Source of the DNA: an uncultured Tidjanibacter sp.
GTDB lineage: Bacteria; Bacteroidota; Bacteroidia; Bacteroidales; Rikenellaceae
Assembly (NCBI GenBank): GCA_947852905.1
Contig: CANTVF010000006.1
Coordinates: 62,001-126,000 of the forward strand
Direction: 5' to 3'
DNA length: 64,000 nt
The notes beneath the pieces were generated by a model. The model saw only the letters and a list, made by a program, of their open reading frames with translations, was not told the DNA's origin and ran no database searches. Below are positions 18,990 through 27,954 of this stretch, one piece after another. The first letter of the stretch is position 1, and every line of letters begins with the position of its first letter. Position numbers and translations under genes: made by a program.

Positions 18990-19250
18990 CCGCAGCTCCA
19001 TATCTATAAACCTTACGTTACGCAATCTGTACCGACATCCGTTTCAGCGATTTCTTTTCCGAAACCCGCAAAACGCAAAACCATATACCCATTACACTGC
19101 AATAATAACAATCCTCCTTGCACAGCAAACGTCTGAAATCATGCCGACACAACTGCGACACCCGTGGCGAATATCGGTCTGTCCCATTACCAATCGCAGA
19201 AAAATAAAGACGGTATAAATTCCATATGCCGTTCCAAAATAACCGTAAAC
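18990..19250. other. Gene-free stretch before the protease array
   Basis: No supported ORF. It runs from the right inverted-repeat arm to the convergent terminator of the first protease gene. The listed ORF 18925-19218 overlaps the repeat and has no family resemblance. Confidence 0.5.
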
Positions 19251-19295
19251 GAAAAGAATCCTCCGAAGTTAAAAACTCTTCGGAGGATTCTTTTC
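19251..19295 (-). terminator. Terminator of S8 protease gene 1
   Basis: A perfect 18-bp stem (GAAAAGAATCCTCCGAAG with its complement) and a 9-base loop. In minus sense it ends in a TTTTC tract. It lies 22 bases past the protease stop. Confidence 0.88.
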
Positions 19296-19316
19296 CATAT
19301 CCTATAACGGCAATTA

Positions 19317-21869
19317 CTACTTCTTGATGATATTCATGCTGTAGTCGTCGTTACCGTATTTACCTTTCACTGTATAAGTACCTGCGCCGAGCGACGACAT
19401 GTCGACAGTTCCGATACCGTCCTCGTCAAGCTGCACTTTCATACCGGCCACCTCGCGAGCCGCTGCATCGAAAACACGCAACTCGACCGTTCCGCCGTTA
19501 GGCTTCGGATCGCCTCCGATACGCACATTCGCGGTGCTTTCAACCGGATTGGGATAAATGTACAACCCGGCAGGTATAGGATCTATTTCATCTACTGGCG
19601 GAACCGGCGGCTCCGGCTTCTCCGGAAAATTAGTAACGGTCATATTAAACGATACCGATATGGATGCTCCCTCCTTGTCGGTAGCGGTTATCGTAATCTT
19701 AGCCGTACCGTTACCTGTAGGTATCACTTCGAGATTATCGGGTTCGCCCTCCTTAAATTTCGGAAGCGCTACGTTCTCGTCTGAACTTTCGGCAGTAAAC
19801 GTAAGCGAATCGCCGTAGCTTGCATCCGGATCGCTGAAATAGTAATTCAGACGGAATTTTTTGGAGAATCCTTCTGCCGGAGCATCGACTTTCACATCGA
19901 GGAACTTGGCTGTCTGCACGGGCGGATTGTTGGTATGCTTCAACGAAGTGGCCTCCAAACTCTCCTGCTCGGATTCATTGCCGAAACGGTCTATCGAAGA
20001 CAATTTGCATTCATAAGTGGTAAGTTGCACGAGTTCGAACGAATAGGAAAAATTCGCCCCTACAGCCTTATTGTTGGCCAACATTATCGTCGTCCACTCG
20101 GAAGCATCCTTTGCCTTGTATTCGAGCCTGTATTTAACTACAGCCATACCGTTGGCATCGGCCGGCACGATACCGGATACCTTAAGTCCGTCCGGAATAC
20201 CTTCTATCTTGGCATCGCCCAGATTAGCCGGAGCTTCCGTAGTGGCCTCGAGCGTGAACAACGAAGCGTCGAGCATTCCGGCACCCAGATTATTTATATA
20301 TTGGGCACCTATCACCGAACTGAACGGACGCACGCTGGCCAGCAACCTTTCGCGCAACTGATCCGCCGTAAAACCTTCCCCCTTATAATAAGACGCTATG
20401 AGAGCGGCAACGCCTGCAACATGCGGTGTTGCCATAGACGTACCTTCCATAAAACCGTAATCGCTGCCGTCAAGCGTACTCAACACGCCGTATTTGTCAT
20501 ACTGCTGTTCATGGTCGCCGCCGGGAGCGAATATATCCGAATTCTTACCGTAATTGGAATAATCGGCAATGTTACCTGTCGGCCCCATAGCCGTAACGCC
20601 GATAATATTGGGAGTATCGAGCCTTGCCGGAAGGTCTATCTCAGGTTTTGCCGAGTTACCAGCGGCAAATATGTGGATACCGCCTTTCATCGGACCGGTC
20701 TGCGTCGTTTCATCTGCCGACATGCCGGCCGTAGCGATAAAGTAATTCAAACCGTCCTGCAAAGATTCGGTGAATATGCTTTCGTCTACCATCCAGCTGC
20801 ACGAAGTGATCACAGCGCCGTTATCTGCCGCATATGCGAATATATCGTAATCCGGCGTAGTCATTTTTCCTCCGTCTCCGGAAATGCACAGCGTCATGAT
20901 CCTCACACCGTCCTTGTTACCTGTACCGCCAGCAACGCCGCACACGCCTTCATGGTTGCCGTTCACAGCGGCTATGGTACCGGCACAATGGGTACCGTGG
21001 TATCCGGGCAATATCTCCGATCCGCCAGTACGCGGCTCACTGGTAGGATCGTCATAACCGGGCGCATAGTTCCAACCGTAAATGTCGTCCACGTAACCGT
21101 TGTTGTCATCGTCTATGCCGTTACCGGGTATCTCGGCCGTATTGATCCACATGTTGTCAGCCAAGTCCGGGTGGTCGAACTGCACACCCATGTCTATAAC
21201 GGCCACTATGACATCGGGATCGCCGTGCGTCAGTTCCCAACCGGCGAACAGGTTGATATCGGCTCCGGCAGTAGTTCCGGATATTGAGCCGTCATTATAG
21301 TAATGCCACTGTTCCGGGAGGCGCGGATCATCGAAAGGCATCTCCACTGCTGGACGATCCTCGCTCGCGGCAGCGAACTTCGGACTCTGGTACATCATGT
21401 CGGCAGCCTGCACCGATATGGGAGTACTGCTTTCGAGCCTTATGGTATGCAACGGCTCCACGACTGCAATGCCGTCCACCGACGCCATATCGGCCTGAGC
21501 CCTCGAAACAGGTATGTTCTCATCGAATTTTATATCGTACCACAAATGGAGACCGTATTTGCGGCGACGTTCGGCAAACTTTCCGCCTTCGGCATAAACA
21601 CGGCGTATCTCGGTAGCACCGAGTTCCTCCGCTATGGCGTCCAAGGCCGGATTACCGGTAGCGGCTGCGCCTCTGGTAAACTCTCCTACCGGCAGCGCCT
21701 GTGCGTCTTCGGCCAGTTTCACCCTCACCCAACCGCTCACAACGCCTGGATCATCGGGTTGGAAAGCGTCAGGAGAATCTATCGCCGGAACGGTATTGCC
21801 CACCGGATCCTGCGTACAGGCCGTCGCCAAAGCAGCAAAAGCCATCATTACAAGTAAATTCTTCTTCAT
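19317..21869 (-). CDS. S8 (subtilisin-like) serine protease lipoprotein with T9SS-type C-terminal domain (array member 1)
   Basis: An 850-residue protein. The lipoprotein signal ends ALATAC, lipidated at Cys18. Residues 45-145 resemble an inhibitor-I9-type propeptide (GWVRVKLAEDA, YGLHLWYDIKFDE). The subtilisin domain spans about 175-535, with Asp226 (VIDMGVQFDHPDL), His294 (HGTHCAGT), oxyanion Asn405 (AAGN) and Ser478 (GTSMATPHVAG), all present. A fibronectin-III-like region and a cadherin/Ig-like region follow. The last 80 or so residues (YIYPNPVESTANV to MNIIKK) fit a type IX secretion sorting domain. It is the member with the clearest YPNP sorting motif. It has its own promoter candidate and terminator. 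The target is unknown; self-processing of the propeptide is expected from the family. Confidence 0.9.
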   Translation of the reverse strand: MKKNLLVMMAFAALATACTQDPVGNTVPAIDSPDAFQPDDPGVVSGWVRVKLAEDAQALPVGEFTRGAAATGNPALDAIAEELGATEIRRVYAEGGKFAERRRKYGLHLWYDIKFDENIPVSRAQADMASVDGIAVVEPLHTIRLESSTPISVQAADMMYQSPKFAAASEDRPAVEMPFDDPRLPEQWHYYNDGSISGTTAGADINLFAGWELTHGDPDVIVAVIDMGVQFDHPDLADNMWINTAEIPGNGIDDDNNGYVDDIYGWNYAPGYDDPTSEPRTGGSEILPGYHGTHCAGTIAAVNGNHEGVCGVAGGTGNKDGVRIMTLCISGDGGKMTTPDYDIFAYAADNGAVITSCSWMVDESIFTESLQDGLNYFIATAGMSADETTQTGPMKGGIHIFAAGNSAKPEIDLPARLDTPNIIGVTAMGPTGNIADYSNYGKNSDIFAPGGDHEQQYDKYGVLSTLDGSDYGFMEGTSMATPHVAGVAALIASYYKGEGFTADQLRERLLASVRPFSSVIGAQYINNLGAGMLDASLFTLEATTEAPANLGDAKIEGIPDGLKVSGIVPADANGMAVVKYRLEYKAKDASEWTTIMLANNKAVGANFSYSFELVQLTTYECKLSSIDRFGNESEQESLEATSLKHTNNPPVQTAKFLDVKVDAPAEGFSKKFRLNYYFSDPDASYGDSLTFTAESSDENVALPKFKEGEPDNLEVIPTGNGTAKITITATDKEGASISVSFNMTVTNFPEKPEPPVPPVDEIDPIPAGLYIYPNPVESTANVRIGGDPKPNGGTVELRVFDAAAREVAGMKVQLDEDGIGTVDMSSLGAGTYTVKGKYGNDDYSMNIIKK

Positions 21870-21960
21870 AAATTTATGTTGTTAACTGAACTGATCGTTC
21901 GAACTACATGTTGCCAGCCGAAAATCCCAATTACGCTCATCTTCCACTGTGCACAGTACG

Positions 21961-21993
21961 CAAAGATATAAAAAACACATATATTCCATACAA
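21961..21993 (-). promoter_or_regulatory. Probable promoter of S8 protease gene 1
   Basis: On the minus strand a TATCTTTG -7 box (21961-21968) and a TTG (21991-21993) are 22 bases apart, slightly more than the usual 19-21. It lies about 90 bases upstream of the ATG. Confidence 0.5.
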
Positions 21994-22159
21994 CGCGAAA
22001 CGTTCCGACAGCTAAAATACAAACGTATTATGCTTACGTCATATTATGCCGAAGTCACACGCCACCTCACACAGTATGTAAAACCGACGATAACCGCTTT
22101 CCGACAACTCAGATATGAATACTACGAAACGACGCCGCAAAATCAGCTTTCCGCATAAC

Positions 22160-22196
22160 GATAAACGGCGCCCGTCTTTCGACGGACGCCCTTATC
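22160..22196 (-). terminator. Probable terminator of S8 protease gene 2
   Basis: A GGCGTCCGTC/GACGGGCGCC stem in minus sense (one G-U pair, 4-base loop) with A/T-rich sequence on both sides, 20 bases past the gene 2 stop. The rest of the 343-base gap between genes 1 and 2 holds the gene 1 promoter and nothing else recognisable. Confidence 0.6.
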
Positions 22197-22212
22197 GCTA
22201 TACTTCATAGTG

Positions 22213-24774
22213 TTACTGTTTCAGGAAATTACCGTTTACAGTAGTGTCTCCTACCTTTATAGTTATCGAATAAACGCCATGCGCCAAATCGTCAACAGGC
22301 AGATCCTTGGCATAACCTTTAGCAAAGGTCACGTCCGTATCCATAACCTGACGCGCAGCGCTATCGAATATACGCACTCTCGCCGTAGAGTCGCCGGCCT
22401 CCTTGAGAGCCAGCGTCATCGTAGAACCGTCTGCTGCGAACTGCACTATTATCTTTCCTGCAGGCAACTCCGGCTCTTTATCTCCGTTACCATTCCCATT
22501 CCCGTTACCGTTACCGCCTTCGGGATCCTCGTCTACCGAAACGGCCATATTCTTGGAAATAGTAGCACCGGCCTTATCCGAGGCTGAAATGGCAACTATT
22601 ACATTGCCGTCGGTTTTCTTGAGTCCGGTTATTTTAAGTTGAGCGTTGTCCACCACTTCAACCTTTACGGCCTCCGGCGCCTTGCTCTCGGAAGAGAATG
22701 TCAACACGTCGCCATATTCGAGGTCGGCATCGGTAATGTATTCGGAAAGCGTCAGTGTAGCCTCGAACACCTTTTTACCGTTTACCGTCTGCGGCAGCGT
22801 CACCTTCTCGAAAGGTTTCAATAACTCCGGCTCCCTGTTGGCACGCTCGCGGGTAGTACCTTCGGCCTCCACATAAGTTTCCGACTTGGTGCCGAAACGG
22901 TCTATGGAATACGCCCTGAAAACATAGGTTTCATTGTATCCGGGACAAGCGAACTCGAACGAAACGGTCTCCCCGACAGACTTACGATTAGGATAAACAG
23001 CTGTCGTCCATGCATTTTCATCGCTTTTCTTACCGTAAGTTATCTCGAATTCCCTTACCGGATTTCCGTCACCGTCGGCAGGAACCTCGATATCGAAGGA
23101 GAGTTTCTCTTCGGCAATATCCGTTACACTCGCCGATTCAGGAGCTGCCGGTGCCGTACCCGGATTCTGCATGTCTATGTACGGAGCATAGGCAAGCCCA
23201 ACTCCGAGTCCTGAAGTAATGGCATCGTTTTTCTGATATGCATCCACGCTGCGGTAAGCTCTAAGCAGACGGTCTTTACAATCCTGCGACGTAAACGCAA
23301 CTCCGTTGCCGCCGAACTCGGACACTATCATGGCACATATACCAGAAACATGCGGACAGGCCATCGAAGTACCGCTCATGTAGCAATATCCGTTGTCGAG
23401 ATCCGTACTCCATACCATACCCTCTTTACCGAAAAGCGTATCGTTGCTGTCGGCACCGCCGGGAGCGAAAATATCGGCATCTACACCATAGTTGGAATAA
23501 TTGGCTTTCGAGAAATTCGGCGTCATGGAAGTTACGGCTATAACCCTGTCGTCATCGCCGGGAATACCGACCGCAGCCGAATATTCGTTACCGGCAGCGA
23601 ATACTATCACTCCGCCTTTCATCGGGCCGGTCTGGTTGCCTTCGTCATCGCAACCGGCTTCCTCATTGAAATACTGGAATGCGGAAAGCATATCGGCCGG
23701 CGTCGAAGTCACCGTATAGGGGTACCCCCAGCTGTTCTGGCTGATGACAGCGCCGTTATCTGCGGCATAACGGAATGCATCCGGATCGGGAATGCCGTAA
23801 CCGTCGGCGCTATAAACCTGCAACGTCATGATCCTCACACCGTCGCCATTACCGGGACCGCTACCGCCGACTATACCCGACACGCCTATTCCGTTACCGT
23901 TTATGGCCGCAATGGTACCTGCCACGTGTGTACCGTGGCTACCCGGCGTAACATCGCCCTTACGTTCGTAGAAATCATAGCCGTGATAGTCGTCTATATA
24001 TCCGTTGCCATCATCGTCGATGCCGTTTCCGGGAATCTCGCCGGTATTGATCCACATGTTGTCCTTGAGGTCTTCATGCTCGTAATACACCCCGGTATCC
24101 ATTACCGCCACTATAACTTCCGGATTGCCGTGATTGAACTTATCCCATGCGGCGAACAATCCTATATCGGCACCTGCCACCGAATTTTCGATCGTTCCGT
24201 CATTGTCGTAATGCCACTGGTATTTAAGACCGGGATCGTTGAACGGCATCTCCCTCTGATTGCCGGTATAATCCGTCTCGCTCGCATCGGGTATTCCCGA
24301 AGCGGAAATCTGAGACGGCAGCACATAATCGGCACCGTCGAGTGCATAAGCATAATAGAGCGGAAGTACATGTTCCACACCGTCCAACTTACCGAATTCA
24401 GTCTCGGCACGGGAAAGCGAAACACTCTCATCGAATTTTATATCGTACCACAGATGCAATCCGTGCTTACGGAAACGTTTCGGATAACGCGGATCTTCGG
24501 TAAACACACGGCGTACCTCGGTAGCGCCGAGCGAAGCGGCTATCTTGTCCAGTTCCGGATTACCCGTTTCGGCCGCACCGCGCGTAAATTCGCCCACGCG
24601 AAGTTCCGCTGCGTCTTCCTGCAATTTTATTCTTATCCAACCGGGGGCCGCTATGCCTTCGTATTTGGCCTCATCGTTCTTGTTGCCCGGATCGACATAA
24701 CCGACAGCCGGTTCCCGCGTACACGAAGCGAAAAGTCCCGCTATCGCAAGTGCATATAAAAAATAACGTCTCAT
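22213..24774 (-). CDS. S8 (subtilisin-like) serine protease lipoprotein (array member 2)
   Basis: An 853-residue paralogue of the neighbouring proteases. The lipoprotein signal ends GLFASC (Cys18). A propeptide-like region (RGAAETGNPELDKIAASLGATEVRRVF, YDIKFDESVSLSRAE) precedes the catalytic domain, with Asp226 (VMDTGVYYEHEDL), His283 (HGTHVAGT), Asn396 (AAGN) and Ser470 (GTSMACPHVSG). Downstream lie a fibronectin-III-like domain and a cadherin-like domain, a low-complexity linker of alternating Gly-Asn near residue 760, and a C-terminal beta domain (VRIFDSAARQVMD to NGNFLKQ) that looks like a degenerate T9SS sorting domain without the YPNP motif. The 561-base gap upstream suggests a separate transcript from members 3 and 4. 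Confidence 0.9.
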   Translation of the reverse strand: MRRYFLYALAIAGLFASCTREPAVGYVDPGNKNDEAKYEGIAAPGWIRIKLQEDAAELRVGEFTRGAAETGNPELDKIAASLGATEVRRVFTEDPRYPKRFRKHGLHLWYDIKFDESVSLSRAETEFGKLDGVEHVLPLYYAYALDGADYVLPSQISASGIPDASETDYTGNQREMPFNDPGLKYQWHYDNDGTIENSVAGADIGLFAAWDKFNHGNPEVIVAVMDTGVYYEHEDLKDNMWINTGEIPGNGIDDDGNGYIDDYHGYDFYERKGDVTPGSHGTHVAGTIAAINGNGIGVSGIVGGSGPGNGDGVRIMTLQVYSADGYGIPDPDAFRYAADNGAVISQNSWGYPYTVTSTPADMLSAFQYFNEEAGCDDEGNQTGPMKGGVIVFAAGNEYSAAVGIPGDDDRVIAVTSMTPNFSKANYSNYGVDADIFAPGGADSNDTLFGKEGMVWSTDLDNGYCYMSGTSMACPHVSGICAMIVSEFGGNGVAFTSQDCKDRLLRAYRSVDAYQKNDAITSGLGVGLAYAPYIDMQNPGTAPAAPESASVTDIAEEKLSFDIEVPADGDGNPVREFEITYGKKSDENAWTTAVYPNRKSVGETVSFEFACPGYNETYVFRAYSIDRFGTKSETYVEAEGTTRERANREPELLKPFEKVTLPQTVNGKKVFEATLTLSEYITDADLEYGDVLTFSSESKAPEAVKVEVVDNAQLKITGLKKTDGNVIVAISASDKAGATISKNMAVSVDEDPEGGNGNGNGNGNGDKEPELPAGKIIVQFAADGSTMTLALKEAGDSTARVRIFDSAARQVMDTDVTFAKGYAKDLPVDDLAHGVYSITIKVGDTTVNGNFLKQ

Positions 24775-25272
24775 TAAAATATAGGTTAGTTACTAAACTC
24801 TTTAAACTGCCTTTTATTGCAGGCTAATCTCCCGGAAATTATCCCGGCACAACCCACGCGTTCGTGGTCGGCAAAAGTACCGCTTGCGAAAATATAAAAA
24901 ATAATCGTATCTTTTTCCTCTCCGAAGGACATTTTAAACACAGGACATATTATTCCACGGCAATATCCGACCGATTCATCAGGTATCATCGGCATATATG
25001 ATACTGAAAGTCCGTACACGACATGTTTTCCGACGGCAACATTTCCAACAACTGCGACGGAACGCAATCGCCATTCAGTCTCCGCAATCGTTTCCCGGAA
25101 TACCGCATTTACGCTTTCGCACGCTAACTTAGCTTTCCGCTACCCAGCAAAACAACGCCTCAATAACTAAAACGTCCGGAGGAAAGACTCTGGTATGTGC
25201 CGTTACAGATCGTACCGACGATACAGCCCTCCCCATGTTCTGACGCACCGGTCACAAGCACGTCCGTTCCGC
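24775..25272. other. Gap between S8 protease genes 2 and 3
   Basis: No gene is supported. A minus-strand TACTTTTG box (24872-24879) about 100 bases upstream of gene 2 is a candidate -7 element without a clear -33 partner. Low-complexity A-rich sequence surrounds it. Confidence 0.45.
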
Positions 25273-25309
25273 AAAACAAACAGGCGACCGGAATCCGACC
25301 GGTCGCCTG
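25273..25309 (-). terminator. Terminator of S8 protease gene 3
   Basis: A perfect 11-bp stem (CAGGCGACCGG with its complement) and a 7-base loop. In minus sense it is followed by TTTGTTTTG. It lies 27 bases past the gene 3 stop. Confidence 0.85.
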
Positions 25310-25335
25310 CATCAACGACAGAAAATATCGTCTCC

Positions 25336-27867
25336 TTATTTCCTTACGAAATTACCGCGATAGTCCGTACCGCCATAACTTACAACGGCAGAATAGATAC
25401 CTGCAGAAAGACCGTCCATGCCGATCTCGCCGCACCCTTTTTCATCGAGGGATACGGTCGTATACATAACCTTACGCGACGCCGCATCGTAAACGGCCAC
25501 GGTAGCCTCACCTGCCTCGGCGCCACCTATCACCACATTGAGTACCGACGTATCGGCAGCGTAATAGAATGCCATTTTACCCTCTTCGATAATCGGTTTT
25601 TCCACCGGAGGTGTCGGCGGATCGACTGTGATATTGACCCTTACGGCCATATTTTTAGATATCGAAGCTCCGGCCTTATCGGTAGCCGTCACGCTTACTA
25701 TCGTCTCGCCGGTCTTCACGCCAGTTATGGTAAGTACCGCACCCTCCAATGCAACCGTAACTATTTCCGTATCCTGACTTTCTGCAGCGAACGTCAACGC
25801 ATCGCCGAACTCGTCTATGTCGGGATCGGTAAAATAATCATTTAAGTTGAGAGTCGCGGTCTTGGCTTCATCGGACAGATCGACCCTTGCCAACGGTTTT
25901 ACAGTCTCCGGCGGCAGATTCTCATGCGCCACGGTCGTGCCTTCGCATTCGGCGGCCGTCTGCGAAACAGTACCGAACCTGTCTACCGAATATACTTTAA
26001 AGACATACGTTATTTCAAATCCGAGACCATCGAAATCGTACGTTACGGATTCATCCACGCCGTAACTGTTATTCACATTGACCGTTTTCCATTCGGCAGC
26101 CCCTTCGGCAGTTCCCTTGGGGGCATACAATACCTCGAAACCGGCTACAGCCATTCCGTTACCGTCGGCAGGTACCTCCACGGTAAGCGTCATACGCCTT
26201 TCGCCACGTGTCGCAACCGACACAGCAACCGGTGCATTCGGAGCGCCCGGCTTCTCAAGTCCGGTAACCATGGAAGCATCTATCAATCCCCTACCGATAC
26301 CCTGTCCTATAGTCGCGCTGTTCTGATAATGGGCGACATTGCGATAGCTCGTCAACAATTTCTCTCTCAACTGGTCTGCCGTAAAACCCGGTTGTCCGGC
26401 GCCATAATGGGATACTATGAGCGCAGCTATACCGGAAACGTGCGGGCAAGCCATCGACGTACCGAACTTATAGGAATATTTATTGTCTATATCGGTACTG
26501 TACACACCTCCTTCGGTACCGAAATCATAATCGCCGCTTCCGGCACCGCCCGGAGCGAAAATATCGAAATCTTTACCATAATTGGAATAACCGGCTTTTT
26601 TATAATTAGGCATCATACTGGTTACGACAACAACCCGAGGATATGAAGAGGGGGGATTTATATGCGTAGAGGCATCGTTACCACCCGAAAATATAACGAC
26701 ACCGCCCGCCATAGGTCCAGTCTGCACGTCGTTTATACCGTCGCCGTCGGTATCGGCCATACCGGCATTATCCATAAAATAGTCCAAAGCTACCGCCACA
26801 TCTTTCGGGATTTCGGCCTCAGTCTTATAATTCCAGCTGTTCTGACTTATCACGGCACCGTTATCTGCCGCGTAACGATACGAATCGGCGATCAACAACA
26901 TAGCCCCGTTATCCTGAGGTTTGAATATCTGAGCAGACATTATTCTAACACCGTCGCCGATACCGCTGCCGCCGGCAACGCCGCATACCCCCTTGCCGTT
27001 ATTGTTTTCGGCGGCTATAGTACCCGCCACATGTGTTCCGTGAGTGTCGAATTCTATTTCTCCCGTCACGCTACGCCCGGAAAAATTGGCTCCATATATA
27101 TCGTCAACTACACCGTTACCGTCATCGTCTATACCGTTACCGGGAATTTCACCCGTATTGACCCACATATTATTACGCAAATCTTCATGAGTATACTCCA
27201 CACCGCCGTCATGCACGGATACTATAACCGAAGGATCTCCGTAACCGAGAGTTTTCCACCCCTCGAAAAGGCCTATGTCGGCACCGGCGACGGAATTGGT
27301 TATGGAACCGTCATTGTCATAATGCCACTGCCACGGAAGCCCCGGATCGTCGAACGGCATTTCCCTCTTGCTACCGGTGTATTCCACATCCGGCGGACAG
27401 TTGGATTCGTTGGCCGCTACAGGCTCCACTCGCTGTACCTTATAAATAGGCTGTACATGGGCAACACCGGGTACATGCAACAATTCATCGCCCGCGCGCG
27501 TTACCGAAATGCTTTCGTCTATCTTTATATCGTACCACAAGTGCAGTCCGTAACGGCGATGACGCGCCGTAAACCGCGGATCGGTACCGAACACGCGACG
27601 CACCTCCGTAGCGCCCAGCTTTGCGGCTACCTTGTCCAATTCAGGATTGCCCGTCTCTGCCGCACCGCGCGTAAATTCGCCCACGCGCAACTCGCCCGCA
27701 TCGTCATCCAACCGTATTCTGACCCACCCTTTTACGGTGTAATCGTCGGACGAGACGACAGCATTGTCTCCCGTACCGCCCGAAACGCCGACGGTCTGTT
27801 CGCTCGCACAGGAAACCATCGCAACCGCGACTCCGGCCAGTAGCGCAACTGTAAAAAATTTTTTCAT
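25336..27867 (-). CDS. S8 (subtilisin-like) serine protease lipoprotein (array member 3)
   Basis: An 843-residue protein from the ATG at 27867 (MKKFFTVALLAGVAVAMVSC, lipid Cys20); the track start four codons earlier is less typical. The propeptide-like region, including FGTDPRFTARHRRYGLHLWYD, is nearly the same as in member 4. Catalytic residues are Asp220, His279, Asn397 and Ser471. The Asp sits in HDGGVEYTHEDL, so the usual DTG/DSG has become DGG, the one departure among the core motifs. Acidic calcium-type loops (IDDDGNGVVDD, DTDGDGINDV) are present. Fibronectin-like and cadherin-like domains and a T9SS-like C-terminal domain (VAVYDAASRKVMY to RGNFVRK) follow. It is 87 bases downstream of member 4 with no terminator between them, so the two are probably one transcript. 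Confidence 0.9.
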   Translation of the reverse strand: MKKFFTVALLAGVAVAMVSCASEQTVGVSGGTGDNAVVSSDDYTVKGWVRIRLDDDAGELRVGEFTRGAAETGNPELDKVAAKLGATEVRRVFGTDPRFTARHRRYGLHLWYDIKIDESISVTRAGDELLHVPGVAHVQPIYKVQRVEPVAANESNCPPDVEYTGSKREMPFDDPGLPWQWHYDNDGSITNSVAGADIGLFEGWKTLGYGDPSVIVSVHDGGVEYTHEDLRNNMWVNTGEIPGNGIDDDGNGVVDDIYGANFSGRSVTGEIEFDTHGTHVAGTIAAENNNGKGVCGVAGGSGIGDGVRIMSAQIFKPQDNGAMLLIADSYRYAADNGAVISQNSWNYKTEAEIPKDVAVALDYFMDNAGMADTDGDGINDVQTGPMAGGVVIFSGGNDASTHINPPSSYPRVVVVTSMMPNYKKAGYSNYGKDFDIFAPGGAGSGDYDFGTEGGVYSTDIDNKYSYKFGTSMACPHVSGIAALIVSHYGAGQPGFTADQLREKLLTSYRNVAHYQNSATIGQGIGRGLIDASMVTGLEKPGAPNAPVAVSVATRGERRMTLTVEVPADGNGMAVAGFEVLYAPKGTAEGAAEWKTVNVNNSYGVDESVTYDFDGLGFEITYVFKVYSVDRFGTVSQTAAECEGTTVAHENLPPETVKPLARVDLSDEAKTATLNLNDYFTDPDIDEFGDALTFAAESQDTEIVTVALEGAVLTITGVKTGETIVSVTATDKAGASISKNMAVRVNITVDPPTPPVEKPIIEEGKMAFYYAADTSVLNVVIGGAEAGEATVAVYDAASRKVMYTTVSLDEKGCGEIGMDGLSAGIYSAVVSYGGTDYRGNFVRK

Positions 27868-27954
27868 ATCAACATGCAATTATTTTATAATAACTAACTT
27901 CCAATGTAATATCCCGTTACCGACAACACGGTCATAAAGCACTATTCTCTCCTG

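Noticed and set aside
22480-22530. Repeated CCGTTACCATTCCCATTCCCG-type tract as a possible CRISPR or VNTR array
   Set aside because: It encodes the alternating Gly-Asn linker of protease member 2, and has no spacer structure.
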